DNA of 24,234 nt from JAICYJ01 sp045806525 (GTDB taxonomy: Bacteria; Actinomycetota; Thermoleophilia; Gaiellales; JAICJC01), in NCBI GenBank assembly GCA_045806525.1, contig JBJMJD010000028.1, positions 1 to 24,234 of the forward strand, written 5' to 3'. Position numbers and translations under genes: made by a program. The notes beneath the pieces are model-generated. The model was not told the DNA's origin and searched no databases. It saw nothing but the letters and a program-made list of their open reading frames with translations. Shown here piece after piece: positions 1 to 8,102 of the stretch. Every line of letters begins with the position of its first letter. The stretch's first letter is position 1.

Positions 1-298
1 CCCGCGACTGCGGTGACGGCGTCCGTCCCGGTGCAGCCGCGACCAGCAGCGGCCCCACGCCGAACCCGAGTGCGGCGCCGCTGGCCAGCACCGCGAAACG
101 GTCGGATAGCAGCAGGGCGGCGTGGAAGCTGGCCTTGGCGACGTCGTAGCGGCCGGCGAACAGCCCGTCGTTCAGCTGCTGCACGTCGACCAGCTCCACC
201 TCCAGCTCGAACCCGCGCATGTCGATGCGGCGCTCCAGGATCGCGTGGAAGGCGAACGTGTCGTTTGGGCAGGGAGAGATGCCGACGCGCAGCTTCAC
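1..298 (-). CDS. mqnD: 1,4-dihydroxy-6-naphthoate synthase, N-terminal part
   Basis: Partial gene cut by the left window edge; about 99 N-terminal codons are present. MqnD converts cyclic dehypoxanthinyl futalosine to 1,4-dihydroxy-6-naphthoate in the futalosine route to menaquinone (cytoplasmic, periplasmic-binding-protein-like fold). The N-terminus carries the family hallmark GISPCPNDTFAFHA, followed by ELVDVQQLN and YDVAKASFHA, all typical of MqnD. The GTG start overlaps the mqnB stop by four bases (GTGA, 295-298), so translation is probably coupled to mqnB, and it is the last gene seen in the nadBCA-mqnB-mqnD operon. The related enzyme MqnA has the same fold but lacks this exact N-terminal signature, so the assignment is firm. 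Confidence 0.93.
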   Translation of the reverse strand, partial: MKLRVGISPCPNDTFAFHAILERRIDMRGFELEVELVDVQQLNDGLFAGRYDVAKASFHAALLLSDRFAVLASGAALGFGVGPLLVAAAPGRTPSPQSR

Positions 299-866
299 GA
301 TGCGAGCATGCTACCCAGCCGCTCGCGCAGCGCATCCAGCGCCGCGTCAAGCGACCAGCCGGCCAGATCGCGGTCGCCGGCCATGTTCGAGACCGCCCGC
401 AACATCGTGCACGGGATCCCGGCCGTCATTGCCGCCAGGGCAACCGCGTATCCTTCCATCTCCTCGAGCACCGCGCGCGGCTCCGCGGCGCGGCGCGAGC
501 GTGCCTGATCGGCTGACTGCGACGCCCGCGCCACCGAGAGGGCCAACCCGTCCTGACCGTCCAGGGCGGTCTCGTCGCTATCGGCAAACCCCAGCTGGGA
601 GGGCGTCTGGTCGCCGACGCCAATTCCGTGGCACCGCACCAGCCCGGGGGACAGCACCGCCCCGATCGGAGCCAGCCCGGCGTCGTAGCTGCCGGCCACC
701 CCGGCCAGCATCACCCGCTGCGGCCGGTGCTGGGCGATTGCGTGCATCGCGCCCACGCCGGCGCGGGCCAGGCCGAACCCGCACAGCTCCAGGGGAGCAT
801 GCCGGAGCGACAGCCGTCGCGCCTCGAGCTCGGTCGGGACGAGCACGAGCGTGACGGGCGCCGTGC

Positions 867-870
<4 letters not shown>
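295..870 (-). CDS. mqnB: Futalosine hydrolase
   Basis: 191 residues from a GTG start. MqnB removes hypoxanthine from futalosine in menaquinone biosynthesis and belongs to the nucleoside phosphorylase/MTAN superfamily. The C-terminal half has EEMEGYAVALA, with the Met-Glu pair that binds the ribose in this superfamily, and RAVSNMAGDRD, the Arg/Ser-Asn-Asp block that carries the catalytic acid. The N-terminal VLVPTELEAR is also family-like. It is slightly shorter than the usual 200-230 residues. The GTG start overlaps the nadA stop (GTGA, 867-870) and the stop overlaps mqnD (GTGA, 295-298). The reading frame stays open upstream through nadA, but that extension has no homology-like content. MTAN nucleosidase is the alternative, but the mqnD neighbour decides it. 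Confidence 0.88.
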
Positions 871-1796
<926 letters not shown>

Positions 1797-1816
1797 GGTC
1801 TCGATATGGGGCTCGG

Positions 1817-2635
1817 TCAGGATGCTGATGGTGGTACCTCCAGTGCGATGTCGAGCGCGCGCACCGAGTGCGTGAGCGCCCCCACCGAGATCGCATTGAC
1901 CCCGGTCTCGGCCACCTCGCGGATCGTGTCGATGGTGATGCCGCCGGACGCCTCCAGGCGCGCCCGGCCGGCCGTCGTCGCCACCGCCTGGCGCAGCTGC
2001 GCGGGCGGCATGTTGTCGAGCAGGATCACGTCGGCGCCGGCGTCCAGCGCCTGCCGAAGCTCGATGATCGTGTCGACCTCGACTTCGACCGGGCGCCCGG
2101 GTTGGCGCAGGCGGACGCGCTCGATCGCGGCCGGCACGCCGCCGGCAACCGCCACGTGGTTGTCCTTGATCAGGACGGCGTCGTGCAGGCCGGCGCGGTG
2201 GTTGCTGCCGCCGCCGCAGGCGACGGCGTGCTTGTCCAGCGCCCGCAGGCCGGGGGCCGTCTTGCGCGTGTCCAGCAGCTGAACCCCGGTTCCGGCCACC
2301 ATGTCGGCGTAGCGCCGCGTGGTCGTGGCGATGCCGGACATCCGCTGCAGCAGGTTGAGCGCGGTGCGCTCGCCGGTTAGCAGCGCCCGCACTGACGCGT
2401 GCAGCCGGGCCACCACCTGGGGCGGGTGCTCGATGCGATCGCCGTCCTCGGCGAGTCGCTCGAAGCGAGCCTCCGGGTCGAGCTGGAGCAGGACGGCGAA
2501 GGCCTGGTCGAGCCCGCAGATGACGCCGGCCTCGCGCACGACGACATCGGCGCTGCCGCGCATGTCCGCGGGCACGATCGCATCGGTGGTGACGTCGCCG
2601 CTGCCGACGTCTTCGGCCAGGGCGCGGGCGATCAC
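1817..2635 (-). CDS. nadC: Nicotinate-nucleotide pyrophosphorylase (carboxylating)
   Basis: 272 residues from GTG. NadC (quinolinate phosphoribosyltransferase) converts quinolinate and PRPP to nicotinate mononucleotide, CO2 and pyrophosphate. Diagnostic blocks run in order: EDVGSGDVTT (8-17), GERTALNLLQRMSGIAT (88-104), DTRKTAPGLR (122-131), KHAVACGGGSNHR with LIKDNH (135-160), the EVEV strand, LLDNM and EASGGI. These supply the Arg, Lys and His residues that bind quinolinate and PRPP. The GTG start overlaps the nadB stop as GTGA (2632-2635). The frame remains open upstream inside nadB, but those residues are low-complexity Arg/Pro/Ala and not NadC-like. The 3' end contains GGAGG and overlaps a possible CTG start of nadA. 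Confidence 0.96.
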   Translation of the reverse strand: MIARALAEDVGSGDVTTDAIVPADMRGSADVVVREAGVICGLDQAFAVLLQLDPEARFERLAEDGDRIEHPPQVVARLHASVRALLTGERTALNLLQRMSGIATTTRRYADMVAGTGVQLLDTRKTAPGLRALDKHAVACGGGSNHRAGLHDAVLIKDNHVAVAGGVPAAIERVRLRQPGRPVEVEVDTIIELRQALDAGADVILLDNMPPAQLRQAVATTAGRARLEASGGITIDTIREVAETGVNAISVGALTHSVRALDIALEVPPSAS

Positions 2636-4119
2636 ACTGTCTGGGGTTGTGCCGGGCACGGCATCCTGTGGGCGAGGGCAGGGTCTTCGGACGGGAAATC
2701 GAGCCGCACGTGCGCGCCGCGGCTCTCGCGCCGGCGCAGCGCGGCCGCTGCGATCAGCCGGGCGACGTCGCGTGGGTTGGAAGCCGGCTGGTCGGCGAGC
2801 CACTCCAGCACCCGCTCCAGGCCGGCGGTCTCACGCAGGGGGCCGGCATCGCTCCACATGCGACGCCGCAGCTCCGGCAGCGGCGCGCGGGCCAGCGGTT
2901 GCCGTGGCGGGTCGGTCTCGACCTGAACGGGTGCGGCGTGCAGCCCGGCGGCGACTGCGCGGTGGGAGAAGACGAAGCACTCGAGCAGCGAGTTCGACGC
3001 CAGCCGGTTCGCGCCGTGCACGCCGCTGGACGCGCACTCGCCCACGGCATACAGGCCGGCGATGTCGCTGGCGCCGTCCAGGCCGGTGGCGATACCGCCC
3101 ATCAGGTAGTGCGCCGCCGGCGATACCGGAAGCCGGTCGCGGGTCAGGTCGAGGCCGGCCCGCGCGGCGCCCTCCACCAGGTTCGGGAAGCGGCCGCGCA
3201 CGGCGGCGGCGTCGAGGTGACCCAGCGTCAGGTAGCTGACCTCTCCGTCCGCCAGGCGGTTCTGGATCTCCCGCGCCACGACGTCACGCGGTGCCAGCTC
3301 GCCGTCGGCGTGCACCTCCAGCATGAAGCGCCGGCCGCGCTCGTCGACCAGGTGGGCGCCCTCGCCGCGAACCGCCTCGGAGATCAGGAAGGCCCGTTCG
3401 CCGACGGCCAGCGCCGTGGGGTGGAACTGCACGAACTCCATGTCCGAGATCGCCGCCCCGGCGCGGCGTGCGATCGCGATGCCGTCGCCGAGCGCTCCCG
3501 GCGGGTTGGTGGTGCGGGCGTACAGCGCGCCGGCGCCCCCGGTGGCGATCAGCGTCATGCGCGAGCGCAGCGGCCGCAGCTCGTCGTGGCCGATCACCCA
3601 TGCGCCGGCACAGCCGCCGCCCTCGGCGATCAGCTCCAGCATCGCGGTGTGCTCGAGCACGGTGATCAGCGGCTGGCAGCGGACGCGATCGATCAGCACC
3701 TCGGCGATGTGCTGGCCGGTGGCGCTGCCGCCCGCGTGCAGGATTCGCCGGCGGCCGTGACCGCCTTCGCGGCCCAGCGCCAGGCGGCCGTTGCGGTCGC
3801 GGTCGAACGGCACCCCCATGCGCTCCAGGTCGGCCATCCGGTCGGGGGCATCGGTCACCAGCAGCTCGACCGCGCGCGGGTCGCAGAGGCCGCGTCCGAC
3901 CAGCATCGTATCCGCCATGTGCTGTGACGGGTCGTCATCCGGCCCGATCGCCGCCGCGACGCCGCCCTGGGCGTAGAACGAGTTCGACGACCGCAGCGAT
4001 CCCTTGCTGACCAGCGTCACCCGGGCGCCCAGCTCGGCCGCTTGCAGAGCCGCGTAGAGGCCCGCCAGGCCGGCGCCGGCGACGAGCAGGTCGACCCTGT
4101 GGTGGTCGTCTCGGATCAC
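2632..4119 (-). CDS. nadB: L-aspartate oxidase
   Basis: 495 residues from GTG; first gene of the nadBCA-mqnBD operon. NadB is a soluble FAD enzyme that oxidises L-aspartate to iminoaspartate, the NadA substrate. The N-terminus has the dinucleotide-binding VAGAGLAGL (13-21), then SSNSFYAQGGVAAA (44-57), the RRILHAGGSATGQH block, the active-site ELAPRDVVARE arginine region, HYLMGGI, and the C-terminal ECASSGVHGANRLASNSLLE block typical of the fumarate reductase/NadB family. The C-terminal helical domain after about residue 400 is present, so it looks full length. A TAATAT -10-like hexamer ends 9 nt before the GTG, implying a very short or absent leader. Succinate dehydrogenase flavoprotein is excluded by the nadC/nadA context and by the Ser-Ser-Asn-Ser-Phe motif. 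Confidence 0.96.
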   Translation of the reverse strand: MIRDDHHRVDLLVAGAGLAGLYAALQAAELGARVTLVSKGSLRSSNSFYAQGGVAAAIGPDDDPSQHMADTMLVGRGLCDPRAVELLVTDAPDRMADLERMGVPFDRDRNGRLALGREGGHGRRRILHAGGSATGQHIAEVLIDRVRCQPLITVLEHTAMLELIAEGGGCAGAWVIGHDELRPLRSRMTLIATGGAGALYARTTNPPGALGDGIAIARRAGAAISDMEFVQFHPTALAVGERAFLISEAVRGEGAHLVDERGRRFMLEVHADGELAPRDVVAREIQNRLADGEVSYLTLGHLDAAAVRGRFPNLVEGAARAGLDLTRDRLPVSPAAHYLMGGIATGLDGASDIAGLYAVGECASSGVHGANRLASNSLLECFVFSHRAVAAGLHAAPVQVETDPPRQPLARAPLPELRRRMWSDAGPLRETAGLERVLEWLADQPASNPRDVARLIAAAALRRRESRGAHVRLDFPSEDPALAHRMPCPAQPQTV

Positions 4120-4128
4120 GGCCAGCCA

Positions 4129-4134
4129 ATATTA
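4129..4134 (-). promoter_or_regulatory. Candidate -10 box of the nadB operon
   Basis: TAATAT on the minus strand, one change from TATAAT, in an AT-rich pocket of an otherwise GC-rich region. It ends 9 nt before the nadB GTG, so the transcript would start 2-3 nt before the start codon. No convincing -35 hexamer is seen at 16-18 nt. Confidence 0.4.
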
Positions 4135-4159
4135 GCTCAAGTGACTAAAACTTGCCGTG

Positions 4160-4186
4160 GGGAATATGCGGGCGGCGCGGACGTTG
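4160..4186 (+). promoter_or_regulatory. SigR/SigH-type (ECF12) autoregulatory promoter
   Basis: GGGAATA begins at 4160 and CGTTG lies at 4182-4186; counted as GGAAT to GTT the spacer is 17 nt. This matches the known promoter of Streptomyces SigR and Mycobacterium SigH (GGGAAT/GGAAYA, 16-19 nt, cGTT). It sits directly before a gene encoding a sigma factor of that group, so it very likely drives thiol-stress-induced autoregulation. The predicted transcription start is around 4192. Confidence 0.75.
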
Positions 4187-4196
4187 ACCGATTCGG

Positions 4197-4826
4197 ATGT
4201 TGCTGGTTGCTGATAGCGTGGGAGTCGTGGCCGATCGTCCTTCCGATCAGGCGGAGCCGACGGCCGCTGCCGAGCGGGCGGCGGAGTCGCGCGACCGCGT
4301 GCACTTCGAGGAGGAGGCGCTCGAGCATGCCGACCAGCTGTACCGGATCGCCCTGCGGCTGAGCGGCTCACAGCAGACCGCCGAGGAGCTGGTACAGGAG
4401 ACCTATCTGCGTGCGTTCCGGGGCTGGCGCGGGTTCAGGCTGGGCAGCAACCTCGCCGCCTGGCTGGCCACCATCCTGCGCAACGTGTTTCTCGACGAGG
4501 CCCGCAAGCAGAGCCGCCGCCCGGCACAGGAGTCGTTCGAGGACACGTCCGAGTACTACCTGTACAACCACCTCTCCGAGGCGGGCGCCGAGCCGCAGGA
4601 AGCGGTGCTGAACCGTCTTTCCGGCGGTGCCATCGCCGATGCGCTGGGTGACATCTCTCCCACGTTCCGCGAGGTGGTGGTGCTGGTCGACATCGGGGAT
4701 TTCAGCTACCAGGACGCCGCGGACATCCTCGGCGTCCCGATCGGGACGGTCATGTCGCGGCTGCACCGCGGACGCCGTGCCCTCAAGCAGGCGTTGGCAA
4801 GCAGAGCATCGGAGGACGCATCATGA
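4197..4826 (+). CDS. sigR: SigR/SigH-family ECF sigma factor (ECF12)
   Basis: 209 residues from the first ATG. The protein has sigma region 2 at about 44-108 (ADQLYRIALRLSG, AEELVQETYLRAFRG, SNLAAWLATILRNVF) and region 4 at about 145-201, ending in the sequence PIGTVMSRLHRGRRAL that is nearly invariant in SigR/SigH. Family members respond to thiol oxidation and activate thioredoxin and mycothiol genes. The stop codon overlaps the anti-sigma gene as ATGA (4823-4826). A GTG at 4227 would give a 199-residue protein starting (M)ADRPSD, resembling the N-terminus of mycobacterial SigH. The ATG at 4197 is only about 5 nt from the predicted transcription start, so the true start is uncertain. The divergent nadB promoter lies 70 bp away. 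Confidence 0.9.
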   Translation: MLLVADSVGVVADRPSDQAEPTAAAERAAESRDRVHFEEEALEHADQLYRIALRLSGSQQTAEELVQETYLRAFRGWRGFRLGSNLAAWLATILRNVFLDEARKQSRRPAQESFEDTSEYYLYNHLSEAGAEPQEAVLNRLSGGAIADALGDISPTFREVVVLVDIGDFSYQDAADILGVPIGTVMSRLHRGRRALKQALASRASEDAS

Positions 4827-5065
4827 GCCTTGATCCATGTCTGGGCGTCGAAAGCCAGCTGCAGTCGTATCTCGACCGGCAGCTGACGCCGGACGAGGTA
4901 TCGATGATCGAGCAGCACCTCGGCACCTGCGCCTACTGCCGCGAGCGCTACCACTTCGAGGCCAAGCTGCGCGACACCGTGAAGACGGTCTGCTGCGGCG
5001 ATCCGGTGCCGGAGGGGCTGGTCGAGCGGGTGCGTCTGCACTGCCGCAGTCAGGGCGCCGCGTAG
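4823..5065 (+). CDS. rsrA: Zinc-binding redox anti-sigma factor (RsrA/RshA type)
   Basis: 80 residues. RsrA-type ZAS proteins bind Zn and sequester SigR; disulfide stress oxidises their cysteines and releases the sigma factor. The zinc motif H32-x3-C36-x2-C39 is intact (QHLGTCAYC). An upstream cysteine, C6, lies near where RsrA has its partner cysteine for the stress disulfide. A Cys-Cys pair at 57-58 (VKTVCCGD) and the following VPEGLVERV also match RsrA/RshA. No transmembrane segment is present, consistent with a cytoplasmic sensor. It is translationally coupled to the sigma gene by a 4-bp ATGA overlap. The C-terminal tail is shorter than in Streptomyces RsrA. Its 3' end overlaps the convergent nucleotidyltransferase gene by 16 bp. 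Confidence 0.9.
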   Translation: MSLDPCLGVESQLQSYLDRQLTPDEVSMIEQHLGTCAYCRERYHFEAKLRDTVKTVCCGDPVPEGLVERVRLHCRSQGAA

Positions 5066-5598
5066 TCGACGTCGCCGGGCTCGGGCAGCCCGCGGCAGTC
5101 GACCAGCCTCGCCTCGAGGTCGCGTGCGGGCGTGTCACCGGTCGCGGGCAGTGCGGCCCAGTGGGAGCGTGGCAGGACGACGGGGTGCGAGCGACCGCGG
5201 CCGTAGTCCGCCGCGCGAACGCCATGCCCGGCGGCCGCCGTGCGCCGGATCGCCCGCGGGTCGAGCCCGGGGCCATCGCCCAGCACGACGAGCGCGTCCT
5301 CGATCTCTGCGGGCAGCGCGTCCAGGCCGGCTCGCAGCGATGCCGCCTGCCCGTCCACCCAGCGCGGTGACGCGACTGCGACCGCCCCGTGCAGGGGCAC
5401 GTCCGCCGTGATCTGTTCTGCGCGCGAGCCGAGCACCACCAGCCGGGTCGCGATCCCCGACCGCTCGACCGCGATCAGCACCCGCTCCAGCATGGTGGTG
5501 CCGTCGATCACGTGCAGCTGCTTGGGTCCGCCGAAGCGCCGGCCCTCGCCGGCAGCCAGCACCACGGCGGCGATCGTCTCGCGCGGTTGGTCGTCCAC
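5050..5598 (-). CDS. MobA/MocA-like nucleotidyltransferase
   Basis: 182 residues from GTG. The N-terminal AAVVLAAGEGRRFGGPKQL is the NTP-binding signature of the MobA/MocA family (NTP_transf_3), in which the Gly-rich loop binds CTP or GTP and the Lys contacts phosphate. Later come VDGQAASLRAGLDAL, LVVLGDGPGLD and SHPVVLP, the family's substrate-side motifs. Family enzymes attach CMP or GMP to molybdopterin cofactor, and the modABC genes elsewhere in the window fit that. The usual GDQP metal-binding motif reads GDGP here (Gln to Gly, catalytic Asp kept), so the exact nucleotide or acceptor is uncertain and I give no symbol. The start is chosen because TACGGT ends 6 nt before this GTG and no family-like sequence lies upstream. 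The gene is divergent from the M24 peptidase. Confidence 0.8.
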   Translation of the reverse strand: MDDQPRETIAAVVLAAGEGRRFGGPKQLHVIDGTTMLERVLIAVERSGIATRLVVLGSRAEQITADVPLHGAVAVASPRWVDGQAASLRAGLDALPAEIEDALVVLGDGPGLDPRAIRRTAAAGHGVRAADYGRGRSHPVVLPRSHWAALPATGDTPARDLEARLVDCRGLPEPGDVDYAAP

Positions 5599-5604
5599 GG
5601 GCCA

Positions 5605-5610
5605 ACCGTA
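5605..5610 (-). promoter_or_regulatory. Candidate leaderless -10 box of the MobA-like gene
   Basis: TACGGT on the minus strand followed by 6 nt and the GTG at 5598, which places the transcription start at or next to the start codon. It fits the TAnnnT-N6/7-start pattern seen at several other genes here. Confidence 0.5.
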
Positions 5611-5620
5611 GCCTGCGTGG

Positions 5621-5626
5621 TAGGTT
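5621..5626 (+). promoter_or_regulatory. Candidate leaderless -10 box of the M24 peptidase gene
   Basis: TAGGTT, then 6 nt, then ATG at 5633. The whole divergent interval is 34 bp, so any -35 contacts of each promoter would fall at the other gene's start codon. Confidence 0.5.
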
Positions 5627-5632
5627 GCCGCC

Positions 5633-6784
5633 ATGACTGACAACCTGCTCATCCATGCGGATTCCCATCGCGACGCGGACATGTTCGTCGCCACCGGAGT
5701 GGCGGTGGGCGACCCGTTCACCTACCTGGAACTGGACGGACAGCGCGTGATCGTGGCGAGCGTGGTGGAGGCCGATGTGATCCGACGCGACTCACGTGCC
5801 AGCGATGTCTGGACCGACGACGAGTTCGGCGGCCGTGAGCTGATGGCGAAGGGCTGGAGCTACCACGACGCCGAGATGGAGGTCGTGCGGCGGGTGCTCG
5901 AGAGGGCCGGCGCCGAGGCCGTCGTCGTTCCGCCGTCCTTCCCGGTCAGCCTTGCCGACTACCTGCGCGGAAAGGGCCACACCGTCACCCCTGACCGCGA
6001 CCTGTTCGAGCGGCGGCGGCGCAGCAAGGACGCCGCTCAGCTGGCGGCGATCAACGTCGCCCAGCGCGCAACCGAGCAGGCGTTCCGCTCGGTGCGGGAG
6101 TTGCTTGGCGCGGCAACGCCACAGGAGTCGGGTGTGCTGATGGCGGACGGCGAGCAGGTCACGTGCGAGCGCGTCCGCGATGCGATCGTGGACACGCTGC
6201 GCGAGCACGGCTGTGAGGGCGAGCCGCCGCTGGTCGGCGCCGGCCCTCGCGGTGCGCTGGTGCACGATCTCGGCAGCGGACCGATCCACGCCGGCGAGCC
6301 GGTGATCGTGGACATCTTCCCGCGCCACGCCGCCAGCCGGTACTGCGCCGACATGACCCGCACGTTCTGCTTCGGTGAGGCGCCGGAGCGGCTGTCGGTG
6401 ATGCATGCCACCGTGCTCGACGCGCTCAAGCGCAGCACGGCTGCGATCACCGACGGTGTGGCCGGGACCGTGCCGTGGGAGGTCGCCTGCGATGCGATCG
6501 AAGCTGGCGGCTTTCGCACGCAGCGGGGGCTGGCCGACGGCGAGAGCCTGAGCGAGGACTTCTTCCACGGGCTCGGGCACGGGGTCGGTATCGAGGTGCA
6601 CGAGGCGCCCTACATGGGCCTCGGCTGCAAGGAGCCGCTGGCGGCCGGCGACGTCGTCACGGTCGAGCCCGGCGTCTACCGCAAGGACTTCGGCGGCGTC
6701 CGGCTCGAGGACCTGGTGGTGGTCACGGGCGGCGAGCCGGATGTGCTCACGCAGTTCGACTACGAGCTGGAAATCCGTCCCTAG
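5633..6784 (+). CDS. M24-family Xaa-Pro aminopeptidase
   Basis: 383 residues. M24B peptidases are cytoplasmic dinuclear-metal enzymes that release N-terminal residues preceding proline. An N-terminal creatinase-like domain spans about 1-130. The pita-bread domain has all five metal ligands: D227 (VIVDIFP), D240 (CADMTRTF), H316 (FFHGLGHGVG), E345 (TVEPGVY) and E359 (GVRLEDLVVV). The conserved substrate-binding His is in EVHEAP. Dipeptidase activity (PepQ) cannot be told apart by sequence alone. The ATG follows a TAGGTT box by 6 nt with no Shine-Dalgarno sequence, suggesting leaderless translation. It converges on the M16 peptidase gene with 12 bp between them. Confidence 0.9.
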   Translation: MTDNLLIHADSHRDADMFVATGVAVGDPFTYLELDGQRVIVASVVEADVIRRDSRASDVWTDDEFGGRELMAKGWSYHDAEMEVVRRVLERAGAEAVVVPPSFPVSLADYLRGKGHTVTPDRDLFERRRRSKDAAQLAAINVAQRATEQAFRSVRELLGAATPQESGVLMADGEQVTCERVRDAIVDTLREHGCEGEPPLVGAGPRGALVHDLGSGPIHAGEPVIVDIFPRHAASRYCADMTRTFCFGEAPERLSVMHATVLDALKRSTAAITDGVAGTVPWEVACDAIEAGGFRTQRGLADGESLSEDFFHGLGHGVGIEVHEAPYMGLGCKEPLAAGDVVTVEPGVYRKDFGGVRLEDLVVVTGGEPDVLTQFDYELEIRP

Positions 6785-6797
6785 CCCGCGGGCGGCT
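6783..6797. terminator. GC hairpin between convergent peptidase genes
   Basis: AGCC and GGCT flank CGCGGGC, and an overlapping perfect 10-bp palindrome GCCCGCGGGC lies at 6784-6793. It fills the whole gap between the M24 and M16 stop codons. There is no U-tract, so a terminator function is only suggested by position. Confidence 0.3.
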
Positions 6798-8059
6798 CAG
6801 GCCGTCAGGATGTCGAAGAACCGCTGCTCATCCTCGAACGGGCCGACCAGGCTGAAGTTGAGGCCGTCGTCGACGATCACCTGCCGCGCCACCCGCTGGA
6901 TGTCTTCCACCGTCACGGCCTCGACACCGTCCAGCACCTCGTCGATCTCGGCCACCCGGTCCTCGAGCACCTCGCGGCGGAGCCCGAACATGAGCAGGCC
7001 CTTGGGATCCTCGAGCTGCAGCACCATGCGGCCCTTCAGGTAGTTCTTGCAGCGGCGCAGCTCGTCGTCGGCGATCGGCTCGTCGGCGATCTTGCGGAAC
7101 TGGGTCACGATGGTGGCCACCGCCTGGTCGATCCGCTCGGTGTCGACGCCCGCCTGGGCGAACAACGTGCCGGTGTCGTGGTAGCTCTGGTGGTAGCCGA
7201 AGACGTAGTAGGCAAGACCGAGCCGCTCGCGCACCTCGATGAACAGCCGCGAGGACATGCCGCCGCCCAGCACCGCGGTCAGCACCTGCATCGCGTAGCG
7301 GTCGGGGCTGGTGGTCTGGATGCCGCGCACCCCGATCCGCAGGTGGGCCTGATCGGAGTCACGGGTCTCGAGCAGCACCCGCGGCTCGGTCTGGACGAAC
7401 TCGACCGGACTCCAGTCGCTGCTTGGCCGGTCGTCGAGGTGGCCGAACTGGGCCTCCACCTCGGCCCGAAAATCTCCGTCGACGGCTCCCGCGGCACCAA
7501 CCACCATCCGCCGCGGCGTGTACCAGTCGTGCAGGTAGTCGACGAACGTCTGCCGGGTGGCTGCCCGGATCGAGTCCTTGGTGCCGATGATGTCCCAGCC
7601 CAGCGGCTGGTCGCCGAACAGGAGCGTCTCGTAGACCGAATCGATCCGGTCACGGGGCGTGTCCACGTACATGTTCAGCTCCTCGATGATCACGCCCTTC
7701 TCGCGCTCGATCTCCTCCGCGTCGAAGCGTGACGAGAGCAGCTGGTCGGCCAGCACGTCCAGGGCCAGGGCGCGGTGCTCGGCCGCGCACTTGATGTAGT
7801 AGCCGGTGTACTCCTTGCCGGTGAACGCGTTGAACTCACCGCCGATGCCGTCCACCTCGGCCGAGATGTCCTTCGCGGTGGGCCGCTTGTCGGTGCCCTT
7901 GAAGAACATGTGCTCGGCGAAGTGGGCGATGCCGTTGGTTTCGCGGCTCTCGTAGCGGCTGCCGGCGGCGAGCATCACCATCACCGCCACCGACTTGGCG
8001 CCGGTCATGGGGTGGGTGACGACGCGCAGGCCGTTGGGAAGAACGGATTTGGTGAACAT
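6797..8059 (-). CDS. M16-family zinc peptidase (processing-peptidase type)
   Basis: 420 residues. This is a pitrilysin/processing-peptidase family protein of the size typical for the actinobacterial single-gene form (PepR-like). The inverted zinc motif HxxEH is present as H46-F-A-E49-H50 (NGIAHFAEHMFFKGT), with the distal Glu near 126 (KGVIIEELNMY). The second half holds the usual R/Y substrate-binding region (GGGMSSRLFIEVRERLGLAY). No signal peptide, so probably cytoplasmic or membrane-peripheral. It has its own TACGAT box 7 nt before the ATG and lies 43 bp downstream of the ECF partner gene, so it is probably transcribed separately. Family members are often next to polynucleotide phosphorylase or dapB; that context is absent here. 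Confidence 0.92.
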   Translation of the reverse strand: MFTKSVLPNGLRVVTHPMTGAKSVAVMVMLAAGSRYESRETNGIAHFAEHMFFKGTDKRPTAKDISAEVDGIGGEFNAFTGKEYTGYYIKCAAEHRALALDVLADQLLSSRFDAEEIEREKGVIIEELNMYVDTPRDRIDSVYETLLFGDQPLGWDIIGTKDSIRAATRQTFVDYLHDWYTPRRMVVGAAGAVDGDFRAEVEAQFGHLDDRPSSDWSPVEFVQTEPRVLLETRDSDQAHLRIGVRGIQTTSPDRYAMQVLTAVLGGGMSSRLFIEVRERLGLAYYVFGYHQSYHDTGTLFAQAGVDTERIDQAVATIVTQFRKIADEPIADDELRRCKNYLKGRMVLQLEDPKGLLMFGLRREVLEDRVAEIDEVLDGVEAVTVEDIQRVARQVIVDDGLNFSLVGPFEDEQRFFDILTA

Positions 8060-8066
8060 GGCCGCT

Positions 8067-8072
8067 ATCGTA
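8067..8072 (-). promoter_or_regulatory. Candidate leaderless -10 box of the M16 peptidase gene
   Basis: TACGAT on the minus strand, 7 nt before the ATG at 8059. The same hexamer and spacing occur before the LpdA-like gene. Confidence 0.5.
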
Positions 8073-8102
8073 GACGGCCCTGCGCGTCGGTGCCGGTGAC
8101 CC

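Noticed and set aside
2647..3927. 426-codon plus-strand open frame opposite nadB
   Set aside because: Mirror of the nadB frame with His/Gln/Val/Ala-rich translation and no domain.
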